Assembly (NCBI GenBank): GCA_009692585.1
Contig: SHYX01000026.1
Coordinates: forward strand, 1 to 64,000
Reading direction: 5' to 3'
Length of the DNA: 64,000 bases
From: Myxococcales bacterium
GTDB taxonomy: Bacteria; Myxococcota; UBA796; SXON01
The notes beneath the pieces were generated by a model, which worked only from the letters and a program-made list of their open reading frames with translations, had not been told where the DNA came from and did no database searches. Positions 44,532-54,100 of the stretch are shown one piece after another. The translations under genes and the position numbers were made by a program. Each line of letters starts with the position of its first letter. Positions within the stretch are counted from its first letter, which is position 1.

Positions 44532-46085
44532 ATGAAACAGTTCAAAGGCACGTTCCTGGCGCTGGTGGTGCTGCTCGCCCTGCTCGGCGGGTACTACCTG
44601 GCCCGGCCGACCGAACTCACTCCCAAGGAGCGAAAGGCGGCGCTGACCAAGGTCGAGGGCGTACCGCTCTTCGTCTTCGAGAAGGCCGACCTCCTCGCCG
44701 TCGAGGTCACTCGGAACGATGGGGTCATCAAGCTCGCCGAGCACGTGGACGGTTCGTGGTGGATCGAAGGCACCGAGATGCGCGCCAGTCGGCAGATGGT
44801 GAACCGGGTCAAGCACCAACTCCACGACCTGGTCTCGCGGGCCACGGTCGCCGTCGACGACGAAGCCGGCGCGCTCTACGGCCTCGGTCCGAGCGCAATC
44901 CACATAAAGCTCACGATGCGAGACGGCTCGACGCGAGAGTTCGACGCCGGCGATCCGAATCCCTCGGGCGTCAGCTTCTACATCCGGCGCACCGACGACG
45001 ACGTGGTGTACACGGTAAAAAAGTCGGCGGTGGACTACTATTCGTTGGAGCTCAACGAGTTTCGCGAACGACGCTTCGCGTCCTTCGACTCCAAAGACGT
45101 CGACGGCATCGACGCCACCCTCCCGGGCGGGAAACGGCTCCGCGTGCAGCGTTCGGCCGAAGGGGACCGCGCGTGGGACCTCGTCGAGCCCATCCAGATC
45201 GCAGCCGCGGACATGGAGGTACGCGGTCTCCTCGGCCGAATCAGCGCGATGAAGGCGATTCGATTCGTCGAGAGCACGGGTGCCCTCGGCGACTACGGCC
45301 TCGCCGAGCCGCGCGCGCGCATCAGCATCCACTTCGCAGGCGGAAAGGCCCCGCTCACCCTCGTGCTCGGCAAGCCCTCGGGCGAGGTCGACGGTGAGTA
45401 TCCCCTCGCCTACGCGAGCTTGGACGGAGAGCCCTTCGTCTATCAGGTGCGCGACGTGTTCCTGGATGACTACCTTCGCGATCCAGAGGAGCTGCGCTTG
45501 AAGCAGTTCGGACGGATGGACCAGAATAAGATCGTTTCCCTCACCAGCGCCTTCGCGCCTCCGGATGCAGACGACCAGGACCTCGCGGGGACGGTCGTGG
45601 TTCGCCAGGCCGCTTCCGAGTGGCAGTGGGAGGACGGCGTGCTGGTTCCTGGGAGCACCCCGCGGCGGGTTGCGGGGCGGGCGGCGGACATCGAGAGCGA
45701 CGAATTCGTCGGCGTCGCCGGCACCGACGCCGCGTACGGCTTCGACAAGCCGATCGCCCGCGTGGACATGGTCGATGACACCGGGCGGACCTCCACGATC
45801 CTGCTCGGCAGGGCCGCCAGTCCCACCACCGACCAGGAAGGTCACGAACGTCGCCGCCTCTACGCCCGCAACGCCTCGTACCCCGAGGTCTACATCGTCG
45901 ACGACGGGCTGGTCGACGTGCTGAAGGACCTTCACCGTGAACACGGTCGCCATGCCCGGGGTGAAGCGGAGGAGGAAGAGCGGCAGCAGCGTATCGACGC
46001 CGACGAACGCCGGGTGCGAGAGAAGGAGCGCCAGGAGCGCATCGAAAAGCGCAAGAACGAGGGCAAGAACGAGGGCAAGAAGTGA
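44532..46085 (+). CDS. DUF4340-domain membrane protein
   Basis: A 517-residue protein: N-terminal anchor (GTFLALVVLLALLGGYYLAR), then DUF4340 blocks (VFEKADLLAVEVTRNDGVIK; VLGKPSGEVDGEYPLAYAS; DYGLAEPRARISIHFAGG). The last 70 residues are a charged helix (EEEERQQRIDADERRVREKE) ending in repeats of KNEGKNEGKK. DUF4340 proteins follow GldG-type genes and are thought to act with the ABC transporter. The next gene starts at GTG 46082 inside its stop. Confidence 0.85.
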   Translation: MKQFKGTFLALVVLLALLGGYYLARPTELTPKERKAALTKVEGVPLFVFEKADLLAVEVTRNDGVIKLAEHVDGSWWIEGTEMRASRQMVNRVKHQLHDLVSRATVAVDDEAGALYGLGPSAIHIKLTMRDGSTREFDAGDPNPSGVSFYIRRTDDDVVYTVKKSAVDYYSLELNEFRERRFASFDSKDVDGIDATLPGGKRLRVQRSAEGDRAWDLVEPIQIAAADMEVRGLLGRISAMKAIRFVESTGALGDYGLAEPRARISIHFAGGKAPLTLVLGKPSGEVDGEYPLAYASLDGEPFVYQVRDVFLDDYLRDPEELRLKQFGRMDQNKIVSLTSAFAPPDADDQDLAGTVVVRQAASEWQWEDGVLVPGSTPRRVAGRAADIESDEFVGVAGTDAAYGFDKPIARVDMVDDTGRTSTILLGRAASPTTDQEGHERRRLYARNASYPEVYIVDDGLVDVLKDLHREHGRHARGEAEEEERQQRIDADERRVREKERQERIEKRKNEGKNEGKK

Positions 46086-47599
46086 GCGTGCTCGGCCTCG
46101 TCGCGCTCCTCGGCTGTGGCACCGACACCCAACCGGCCGCGACGCCGTCAAGGTCGCTCGAATTCACCCTCGCCTATCAGGGCGCGGTGGATGGCGAAAT
46201 CGAACCGTGTGGCTGACCGCGGCATCCCCAGGGCGGTCTGTCCCGGAGAAACTCGGTCCTCGGCACGCTCTCGCGGGGCGGGGCCCTGCTCGTCGTCGAT
46301 GCGGGCAACCTGTTCCGTCGGTCGGCGGTGGTACCCGAGGCGGAGCGCGCCGAGCGAGAGGCCAAGGCGCGACTCATCGCGGAGGGCACGCGCCTGGGCG
46401 GAATCGACGCGATGCTCCCCGCACGCGGTGACTTCGCGTTCGGATTGCCGTTCCTCACCGACGTCGCCTCGGCGTGGGAGCTGCCCTACGTGCTCAGCAA
46501 CGTGTCCTGCTCCACCCCCCTGCCCTGGCCCACCGTCCGCCGCTTTGACAAGGCGGGCGCGCGGGTCGAGGTGTACGGCATCGCCCACCCCGATCTGAAC
46601 CTGGCCGGCTGTACGGTGCTGGACGCCGGGCAGGCGCTGGAGGGAGTCCCGGTGAGCGACACCGTCGTCATCGTGCTCGCCGATCTCGGGCGCACGCCCG
46701 AAGCCGAGATCGCCGCGCGGGCGCCGGGGGTCGATTTTTTCCTTCGCGCCGACTCCACAGACACCCTGACCACGCCGGAGACGCTGGCGACCGGCGCCCT
46801 GGTGCTCAGCTCGGGCGCGCGTGGCAAGCTGCTCGGGGTCGCCAATGTCAAGGTCACGCCGGGCGCACGGGCGTGGACGGACGCGGGCGCTTCCGCAGCC
46901 CGCGCCGCCGATGTCGACGCCGCGACCTCGCACCTGACCGAGCTGGCGGCGCGAAAGGCGAAGGCGACCGAAACCCGGGAGGTGTCTCGCCTCACCCGTC
47001 AGGAGGAGTTCTGGGCAAAAAAACAGGCTGCAGCCCGGACCGCGCTGGAGGTGGCGACCGCGACGACCGGGCCCACCAACCTTCTGACCAACACGTTGCG
47101 CGGCCTGGGCGACGACGTCGGTGAGCACGCGCCGACGATGGCGAAGGTGGCGGCGGTGAAGGCGACGCTCACCGGCTCCGCGTCGGCGCCCCGCGAGGCG
47201 GCGACCGCGGGCGCGGCAACGGGAATCGGCGCCTGGGTCGGCTCGGCGGCGTGCACGCCCTGCCACGCGGCGCAAGCGGCGCAGTGGTCCCATAGCGGCC
47301 ACGCGCGCGCCTACGCCTCGATCGTCGCCGACGAGCGCCAGTTCGACCGCGACTGCTACGCCTGTCACGTCACCGGCGCCGTGGACGGCAGCGGCCCGAC
47401 CGACCCGCGCGCGCTTCACGGGCTGGAGAATGTCGGCTGCGAGAGCTGCCACGGGGCGGGGCAGGCGCACGTCGCATCACCCACCAGCGCCCACCTCGTG
47501 CGCCAGCCGCCCACCAGCCAGTGCGTGCGGTGTCACGACTCGCGACAGGATGGCGGTCGGTTCGACGAACTCACCTATCGGCCCAAGGTGGCCCACTGA
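46082..47599 (+). CDS. Predicted selenoprotein: metallophosphatase-like domain fused to tetrahaem cytochrome c
   Basis: A single frame of 506 codons with one in-frame TGA (46214-46216, codon 45). The N-terminus MSVLGLVALLGC is a lipoprotein leader (GTG overlaps the DUF4340 stop). Around the TGA it reads GEIEPCG-U-PRHPQGGLSRR. Related proteins, as I recall them, have EPCGC...GGLaRR, so TGA replaces a conserved Cys. The frame continues seamlessly with LLVVDAGNLFRR and LPARGDFAFG, a degenerate 5'-nucleotidase/metallophosphatase fold. A charged helix leads to four CxxCH haem sites: CTPCH (391), CYACH (425), CESCH (453) and CVRCH (481), with WSHSGHARAY of the cytochrome c554 type. A SECIS-like hairpin follows the TGA. 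The simplest reading is Sec at 45; a nonsense mutation is the alternative. Confidence 0.75.
46217..46249 (+). promoter_or_regulatory. Bacterial SECIS-like stem-loop after in-frame TGA
   Basis: Directly after TGA (46214-46216). Eighteen bases later comes a five-base loop GGTCT (46235-46239) closed by GGGC/GTCC (46231-46234 with 46240-46243, one G-U), then CC/GG (46228-46229 with 46245-46246) and TC/GA (46225-46226 with 46248-46249), with A-C and C-A mismatches between. E. coli fdhF, from memory, also has 18 nt between UGA and a GGUCU loop recognised by SelB. Sequence-based only. Confidence 0.65.
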
Positions 47600-48600
47600 T
47601 GAAGGTGCTGGCGATCGACACGAGCTGCGACGAGACGGCATGCGCGGTGGTCTCCCTCGGGGATGACTCCCGCCGCGAGGGCCGCGCCATCGTACTCGCA
47701 GACGTGGTCCACTCTCAGGCGCTGCACGCTCGCTACGGCGGCGTGGTGCCCGAGATCGCCTCGCGCGCCCACATCGAGCAGATGGTTCCCACGGCGCGCG
47801 CCGCGCTCACGGCCGCGGGCGTCGAGCGGCCCGACGCCGTGGCAGCAACGGCGGGCCCCGGGCTGATCGGCGCCGTTCTGGTCGGTCTCTCGTTCGCCAA
47901 GGCGGCCGCGCTCGGGTGGGGCGTGCCCTTCGTCGCGGTGAACCACCTCGAGGGGCACCTGCTCAGCGCGCTGCTCGACGACCGGGCGCCCGCGTTTCCC
48001 TTTCTGTCCCTGGTCATCTCGGGCGGTCACACCACGCTCTACGAGGCACGCGGCGTCGGCGACTATCGGGTACTCTGCGAGACCACGGACGACGCCGTCG
48101 GAGAGGCCTTCGACAAGGTCGCGCGGATGCTCGGCCTCGGGTACCCGGGCGGCCCGCGAGTCGAGGCGGCGGCACGGACGGGCAACCCTCTCGCCATCCG
48201 CTTCCCCCTGCCACGTCCTGCCTTGCGGCCCATGGACTTGAGCTTCTCGGGGCTCAAGACCGCGGTGCGCACGCGGCTGGAGCGCTACCCCGACTCCCGG
48301 GTCGACGACGTCGCTGCCTCCTTCCAGGACACCGTGGCGCGCTATCTGGTCGACCGTGTTGGTCAGGGCGTCGCGCTCACCGGCATCCGACGGGTCGCCC
48401 TCGGGGGGGGCGTGGCCGCCAACGGTCATATCCGCGACGCGATGATTGCGACCGGGCTGGAGGTCTTTCTGCCCCCGAAGGCCCGCTGCACCGACAACGC
48501 CGCGATGATCGGCAACGTCGCCGCCCTGCACCTGGCCGCGGGCCGGGGTGCCTCTTCGCTCGACACCGGCGCGCGCGCGCGCTGGGAGGTGACCGCGTGA
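47599..48600 (+). CDS. tsaD: tRNA N6-adenosine threonylcarbamoyltransferase
   Basis: A 333-residue TsaD of the universal t6A37 tRNA-modification pathway. It starts MKVLAIDTSCDETACAVV; the metal-binding His motif is NHLEGHLLSAL; SGGHTTLY and the C-terminal GGGVAANGHIRDAM and TDNAAMIG blocks are present. The start ATG overlaps the cytochrome stop (TGATG), and its stop overlaps rsmA (GTGA). Its partner tsaB or tsaE is not in the window; rimI sits about 7 kb away on the other strand. Confidence 0.95.
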   Translation: MKVLAIDTSCDETACAVVSLGDDSRREGRAIVLADVVHSQALHARYGGVVPEIASRAHIEQMVPTARAALTAAGVERPDAVAATAGPGLIGAVLVGLSFAKAAALGWGVPFVAVNHLEGHLLSALLDDRAPAFPFLSLVISGGHTTLYEARGVGDYRVLCETTDDAVGEAFDKVARMLGLGYPGGPRVEAAARTGNPLAIRFPLPRPALRPMDLSFSGLKTAVRTRLERYPDSRVDDVAASFQDTVARYLVDRVGQGVALTGIRRVALGGGVAANGHIRDAMIATGLEVFLPPKARCTDNAAMIGNVAALHLAAGRGASSLDTGARARWEVTA

Positions 48601-49394
48601 GCTTCACGCTTCACCCGGCTCAGCGCCTCCGCGAACTCGAGGGCCGCGCGCGACGCCGCTTCGGCCAGAACTTCCTGGTCGCTGATGGGCTGGCGGAGGC
48701 GATCGTCGCCCGCGCCGGAGTGAGGCCCGGGGAGCGCGTGCTGGAGGTCGGCCCAGGGCTCGGCGTGCTCACCGCGGCGTTGTCCCGCGCCGGGGCCCAG
48801 GTGGTGGCCATCGAGCTCGACCGCGACCTCGCCGCCGCCCTGCCGGAGGTGGTGCCCTTGGTGGAGCTGATCGAGGGCGATGCCCTGCACGTCGACCTTC
48901 CCCGCGTCGACCGCGTCGTCGCCAACCTCCCCTACAACGTGGCCACGCCGATCTGCATGCGACTGCTGACACTCGGCGTACCGATGGCGTTGATGTTCCA
49001 GCGAGAGGTCGCCGATCGCATCGAAGCCGATTCGGGCTCACGGACGTACGGAGCGCTGTCGGTGCAGATCCAGGTCCGGGCGGCCGTCGATCGGCTGTTG
49101 ACGCTGCCGCCGGCCGCATTCCACCCGCAGCCCAAGGTACACAGCGCCGTCGTGGGCTTCTCGCCGCACGCCCCCCCAGACTACGGGGGCGTCGATGTCG
49201 AGACCTTCGATCGCATCGTCCGCCTGGGGTTCTCAGCGCGCCGTAAGACGCTCACCAACGCCTTCGGCAATCAGGTGGGTCGGGAGCGGGCGGTGGCGTG
49301 GTGCCAAGGCGCCGGCGTCCACCCAGGGGCCCGAGCCGAGCAGGTCGACCTCGCTGGCTGGCGCCGCCTCGCGGCCGCCGCAGCGCGAAACTGA
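48597..49394 (+). CDS. rsmA: 16S rRNA dimethyladenosine transferase
   Basis: A 265-residue KsgA/RsmA that dimethylates A1518 and A1519 of 16S rRNA. The N-terminal RRRFGQNFLVADGLAEAIV is the conserved start; SAM motif VLEVGPGLGVLTAAL; catalytic NLPYNVATPI; C-terminal AFHPQPKVHSAVV. GTG start overlaps tsaD stop. Followed by 64 bases before the PP2C gene. Confidence 0.94.
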   Translation: MSFTLHPAQRLRELEGRARRRFGQNFLVADGLAEAIVARAGVRPGERVLEVGPGLGVLTAALSRAGAQVVAIELDRDLAAALPEVVPLVELIEGDALHVDLPRVDRVVANLPYNVATPICMRLLTLGVPMALMFQREVADRIEADSGSRTYGALSVQIQVRAAVDRLLTLPPAAFHPQPKVHSAVVGFSPHAPPDYGGVDVETFDRIVRLGFSARRKTLTNAFGNQVGRERAVAWCQGAGVHPGARAEQVDLAGWRRLAAAAARN

Positions 49395-49458
49395 ACCACT
49401 TCGCGACCGCTCGGTTTTGGCGGAACCGACGCCGGCGCGCTACGCGGACGGAAACTCC

Positions 49459-50220
49459 ATGCGCATCACCTCCTGTGGCATCACCGACGTCGGCGTAAAG
49501 CGAACGAATAATGAAGATAACTACCTGATCAACGACGAGCTCTGGCTCTATGTCGTGTGCGACGGGATGGGCGGTCACGCCGGCGGGGAATTCGCCAGCG
49601 CTATCGCCGTGAACACGGTCGAGGAGGTCTTGAGCGGCCCCGCCGCGACCCCCGAGATGGAGGCGGCGCGGGCCGATGGCGACGTCGAGTTCGCTCGCGA
49701 GCGGGTGCGCTACGCCGTCCGTCTCGCCGGCAAGCGTATCTTCGAGAAAGCACTGGCAGAGCCTGATTATCACGGGATGGGCACCACCTGCCTGGTGCTG
49801 CTTCTCGACCGAAACAATGCCTTTCTGGCCCACGTCGGGGACAGCCGGGCGTACCTCGTGCGCGAAGGCCGGATCGAGCAGCTCACCGAAGATCACTCCC
49901 TGGTGAACGAACGCATTCGCGCCGGACTGCTCACCCCGGATCAGGCCAAGACCCACAAACTCAAGAACGTGATCACCCGCTCGCTCGGGTACCTGGAAGA
50001 CGTGGAGGTCGACATCCAGGTGCGCGCGCTTCGCCGCGGGGACAAGTTCCTGCTGTGCAGTGACGGCCTCTCCAACCTCGTCGAGCCCGCCGACATCGGC
50101 GAGGCCGCGCGCGCCGGATCACCGCAGGAGGCGTGTCGGCACCTGGTCCAGCTCGCGTGCGAGCGCGGTGGCGACGACAACATCACCACGGTCATCGTGC
50201 GAGTGGACGAGGTCGACTGA
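49459..50220 (+). CDS. PP2C-family serine/threonine phosphatase
   Basis: A 253-residue PP2C. Metal-binding motifs: NEDNYLIND, VVCDGMGGHAGGEFAS, MGTTCLVLLL, HVGDSRAYLV, LLCSDGLSNLV and GGDDNITTVIV. The ATG MRITSCGITDVG fits the usual start about 10 residues before the first conserved block. It reverses Hanks-kinase phosphorylation; no kinase gene is in the window. Its stop overlaps the M23 start (TGATG), so the pair is probably co-expressed. Confidence 0.93.
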   Translation: MRITSCGITDVGVKRTNNEDNYLINDELWLYVVCDGMGGHAGGEFASAIAVNTVEEVLSGPAATPEMEAARADGDVEFARERVRYAVRLAGKRIFEKALAEPDYHGMGTTCLVLLLDRNNAFLAHVGDSRAYLVREGRIEQLTEDHSLVNERIRAGLLTPDQAKTHKLKNVITRSLGYLEDVEVDIQVRALRRGDKFLLCSDGLSNLVEPADIGEAARAGSPQEACRHLVQLACERGGDDNITTVIVRVDEVD

Positions 50221-51149
50221 TGACCGAGCGGCCGCGCGTAGACACCGCCGAGCCTCGGTACACGTTTCTGCTCATCCCCGAGGACGGGCGGGGCGTGGTG
50301 CTCGAGCGCAGTTGGACGCGGCGGCGCCTCAGCAGCACCGCCATCGGAGCCGCGACCGTCATCGGCCTCCTGGGCCTCGCGGCGGTGCTCCAACTCGTGA
50401 CGCTGCCCCGCGTGCTCGTGCACGACGACGTCCTTGCCGAAAACGCCGCGCTCCGAGCCGAAGTGATCGACACCCGCGCCCAGCTGGCGGAGCTCGAGCC
50501 GCTCATCCAGCGCGTGCGCGCGTACGACGAGCAGCTCCGAACGCTCGCAGCCAAGGGCGCGTTGCCCGGATTCGGCCCGCTCGACGAAGAGTCGATGGCC
50601 GAGCGGGACGCCTGGATTCGGGGGGTGGTCGGGGGTGCTTCACCAGCCGAGAGCCCTGCCGACCTGGGCCTGCTCACCCAGGAGCTCCTCGCGATCGACC
50701 TCGACGGCTTGGACGAGAACCTCGCCCGCCTCCAGCAGGCCAACGAGGCGATGCCCCAGCTATGGCCCGTCGAAGGCTACGTCAGCAGCAGCTTCGGCTG
50801 GCGACGGGACCCCTTCGGGCGCCGCCGGTGGAAGTTCCACGGGGGGCTCGACATCGGCGCCGACTACGGCACACCCATCCTCACCACCGGCGCCGGCGTG
50901 GTCACCTACGCGGGGTGGCACTCAGGCCACGGTCGGATGATCGAGGTGGACCACGGCCAGGAGGTGGTCACGCGCTATTGCCACGCGTCGCAACTGCTCG
51001 CCTCGGTAGGCGACGACGTTCTCGCCGGCGACACCGTAGCCCTGGTGGGAAGCTCCGGCATGTCCACCGGCGCTCACCTGCATTACGAACTCTTCCTGGC
51101 CGGGGAGCGGGTCGACCCCCTCCCGTACTTGCCCGCCGCGCCCGAATAA
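50220..51149 (+). CDS. M23-family peptidoglycan endopeptidase, membrane-anchored
   Basis: A 309-residue protein. A cytoplasmic start of about 35 residues is followed by a membrane helix (STAIGAATVIGLLGLAAVL), a coiled coil (ENAALRAEVIDTRAQLAELE) and a C-terminal LytM/M23 domain: SSSFGWRRDPFG, zinc ligands in FHGGLDIGADYG (H and D) and the final HLHYEL. All ligands are present, so the enzyme should be active on cell-wall peptides. Typical of divisome-linked factors. It ends 12 bases before the convergent pilY1 gene. Confidence 0.9.
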   Translation: MTERPRVDTAEPRYTFLLIPEDGRGVVLERSWTRRRLSSTAIGAATVIGLLGLAAVLQLVTLPRVLVHDDVLAENAALRAEVIDTRAQLAELEPLIQRVRAYDEQLRTLAAKGALPGFGPLDEESMAERDAWIRGVVGGASPAESPADLGLLTQELLAIDLDGLDENLARLQQANEAMPQLWPVEGYVSSSFGWRRDPFGRRRWKFHGGLDIGADYGTPILTTGAGVVTYAGWHSGHGRMIEVDHGQEVVTRYCHASQLLASVGDDVLAGDTVALVGSSGMSTGAHLHYELFLAGERVDPLPYLPAAPE

Positions 51150-51161
51150 CGGCGGCAGCGT

Positions 51162-54100
51162 TCAGTACTTCTCCATCCATCCGACCATGGCGGTGCGGCC
51201 GAAGGGGTCCGACGGGGGCTCGATGTTGTTGAGGTCCGAACCGTTGGAGGCGTACCAGATGTCCCCGTTGGGACCGACAGCGATGTTGGAGACGAAGCCC
51301 GCCTCCTCGAGGTAATCGTCGTCGTCGCCGTCGACCTCGCCGTCGAGGTTGGTGTCCAGCCCCGGTCCGCAGTCCTCATAGTTCAAGCCGTACAGACGCC
51401 CGTTTCCTTCGGTGCACACATCGGTGTCGGGTGTATAGGTGCTGAAGAACACGACCCCAGCGTAGACCTGCGGATCGGTGGTGAGGCGTTCGCCCGCAGC
51501 CAGTTGGTAGAACCCGCCGGTCTCGGCGCCACAGGCAAGCGCCCTGGCCGTCGAGCAACTGTCCGGATCAGGGTCCATCATGAAGAAGAACGCCCCCTTG
51601 GTGCTGTCGGTGTTGTCCTGGAAGGGCGAGCCGCTGCCCCAGTAGATCCCCAGGTTTCCCCCCGTCATCCAAGAGGTGGTGATCGCGTAGTACACCTCCG
51701 GTCGGGTGCCATAGGCGACCGCTGCGCCACCGCTGGTCGCGTCGTCGCTGACCGGCTCCGCTCCGTCCACGGGATCGTAGAACTCACACCACGTGAAGTT
51801 GTCGGGATCGCTCTCGTCGATCAGGACCTTGTAGATGTACGACTGCCCCGGATTTAGGCTCGGGGTGACACCTACGGTGGGGTCGTAGCCCACGGTGACC
51901 GGGAAGTAGGCGACGTCCGCGTCGCCGTCCGAGTTGGTGTCGACCACGGCCGGCGGCGCCGAGATGTAGGTGTACTCGAGCTTGGTGTCCGAATCCAGAT
52001 TCAACGAGCTGCCGTTGCCGGCGTAGTCCGGGTGGTCTGTCCCGATATTCTCGCCCTCCGCCGAAAAGACCGGCGTGGAGGATGAGAACTCGCTGTCCCC
52101 GATCGCCCACATGTAGAGGTTGCCCTCCACGCTCTGGTAGTAGTTCGTCGTCGACGAGGAATAGTCCACCGCCCGGCCGCCGCCCCACAGCGCCACCCAC
52201 CGATCGGTGGGCGCAGACGTGTCGGATCGGTCGTAGACGTTCACGATGGCCGGCCGGCTGGTGGTGTACCCCATCGCGCTGGAGTCGGTGGTGTTGGTCT
52301 GTTCCCACAAGAACTCGGGGCTCTCGGTGTCGGTGATGTCCAGTGCGAGGGTCCGCGAGCCGCCGAACGACTGCTGCACCACCACCACACGCCGCCATTC
52401 GCAGTCGTCCAGCGTGGCCCCACAATCCTTGACCCGGTCGCCGTCGGCGTCGATCCAGACATCCTCGACCACCGGGGTGCCATCGAACAGGTAGCTGCGC
52501 CCGTAGAGCACCGGGTCGATGAGTCCGTTGCCCCACTCGTTGCCACGCGAACGCATGATGAGCGTGTCGGGGATCCACGCCCACAACTCCTCGCCCGACT
52601 CGTCGTCCGTCGGGGTGTTTTCGTCATCGATCAACGCGAATGCGTGCAGCATGCCATCATTGGCCGCCAACAGCACGATGTCCTGACTCGCCTCGGTCTC
52701 GAGCAGGTCCAGGAAGGTGCGGTACGACGTGCTGTTGGAGTAGGTGTTGCTGCGCGCCGTCACCGACACCGGGGCCGAGTACGGGGAGTCCTGCAACTTC
52801 CACGCGCCGCGCTCAACGTCGAGGTACCTGAACTGGGCGTCGCTCACACCACGGGTGAAGTCGACCAGACCCTGCACGTCCAGGTAGTCCACCGTTCCGC
52901 TACCATCGATGTCGTGTGCGGCATCGCTGGTGTCGAGCACGTTGGTCAAGAGCGAGCTGTTGCTCTGGATCACGTCGACGAACTGGTTGTCGAAGCTGAG
53001 GCGACGTTCCGCCGCGTCGCCGGTCATGTACGTCGCAAACGTGGTGTCGTAGAAGTAGATGTCCCGCTCCATGAAGCCGTCTTGGTCGTCGTTGTTGGCC
53101 TCACCGGAGTTGGCGATTCGAGACCACAACTTCCACCCGCCGTCCCACAGTTCGCCGTTGAAGTCGTCGTAGGGCGTACCGCTCTGGTACAGGACGTTGC
53201 CGTAGGTCGTGCTCTCAGGATCCGTATCGATTTCGTATGAGAGAATATGGCCTCTGGCCAGCGGCACGTCGCCTACCAACTCGTAGAAGGTGTACAGCAT
53301 GTAGCTGCCGTCGGTCGCCATCACCGGGCTCGACCGCGCGTACAGTCCGGACATCAGGTCGCTGAGCACATTGACCGCCCCGCTGATGGCCTCGGCGCGG
53401 GTGTCGGTCGGCTCCGTAAGCGTGTACATGCCGTCCCCGTCGGTGTTGTCGGCGGCGCTCTGGAACACAGCGTCGGCGATCGAACCGTCGGTGGTCGACG
53501 TGTCAAGCCCCATGGCGACCGTACTGACCACCACGCGTTGGGTGTCGGCCAGGCTGGAGGCGTGATCAAGGCTGTAGACGTGTGAGACCACGTTGTCGTA
53601 CCGGCAGCTCCTGTCGAGCACGTCGGTGGCGACGTAGCCCGAGCTGTCGCACATCACGTCGGCGATCGGCGCGGCCGAGCCGGCGGCGGTGCTGGGGTTT
53701 TCGTCGTCTACCGGCAAACCGCCGGTAAGCACGATGAGGTGCACGTTGGAGCAGTAGTAGGAAAAGGGCGTTTCGTCCCAGTCGCCGTCCAACCCATCAC
53801 CGTCAGTGTCGGTCCAGTCCTCGGGCGTGGACAAGGAGAGGTAGTCGGTGCTGACGCTGTCAACCGTCTCCGCGAGGTTTCGCGTCGTCCCCGAGGCGAC
53901 GGCGAGCGTTGACAGCGCGGTCGCCACCTGATCGTAGGTGCTACCGGCCGGGGCCACCTCGAAGAAGTCACTGTCCGAGGCCGTATCCGCCGTGGCGACC
54001 ACGCCGAACTTGAGCTCCTGGTAGTGGCGGCTGATCTGTTTGACGACCTCGACGGCGTCTTCCAGGCACGTGGTCGAACTGCCGCTGTAGCAGGCGCTTC

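Noticed and set aside
46214..46216. Treating the TGA as a true stop, giving a 44-residue lipoprotein and a separate cytochrome from 46328
   Set aside because: The cut would remove the conserved GGLSRR and VVDAGN region from any separate gene, and the frame is identical on both sides; read-through as Sec explains it better. A nonsense mutation remains possible.
51150..51161. Possible short feature between the convergent M23 and pilY1 genes
   Set aside because: Twelve bases only; no stem-loop or other signal seen.
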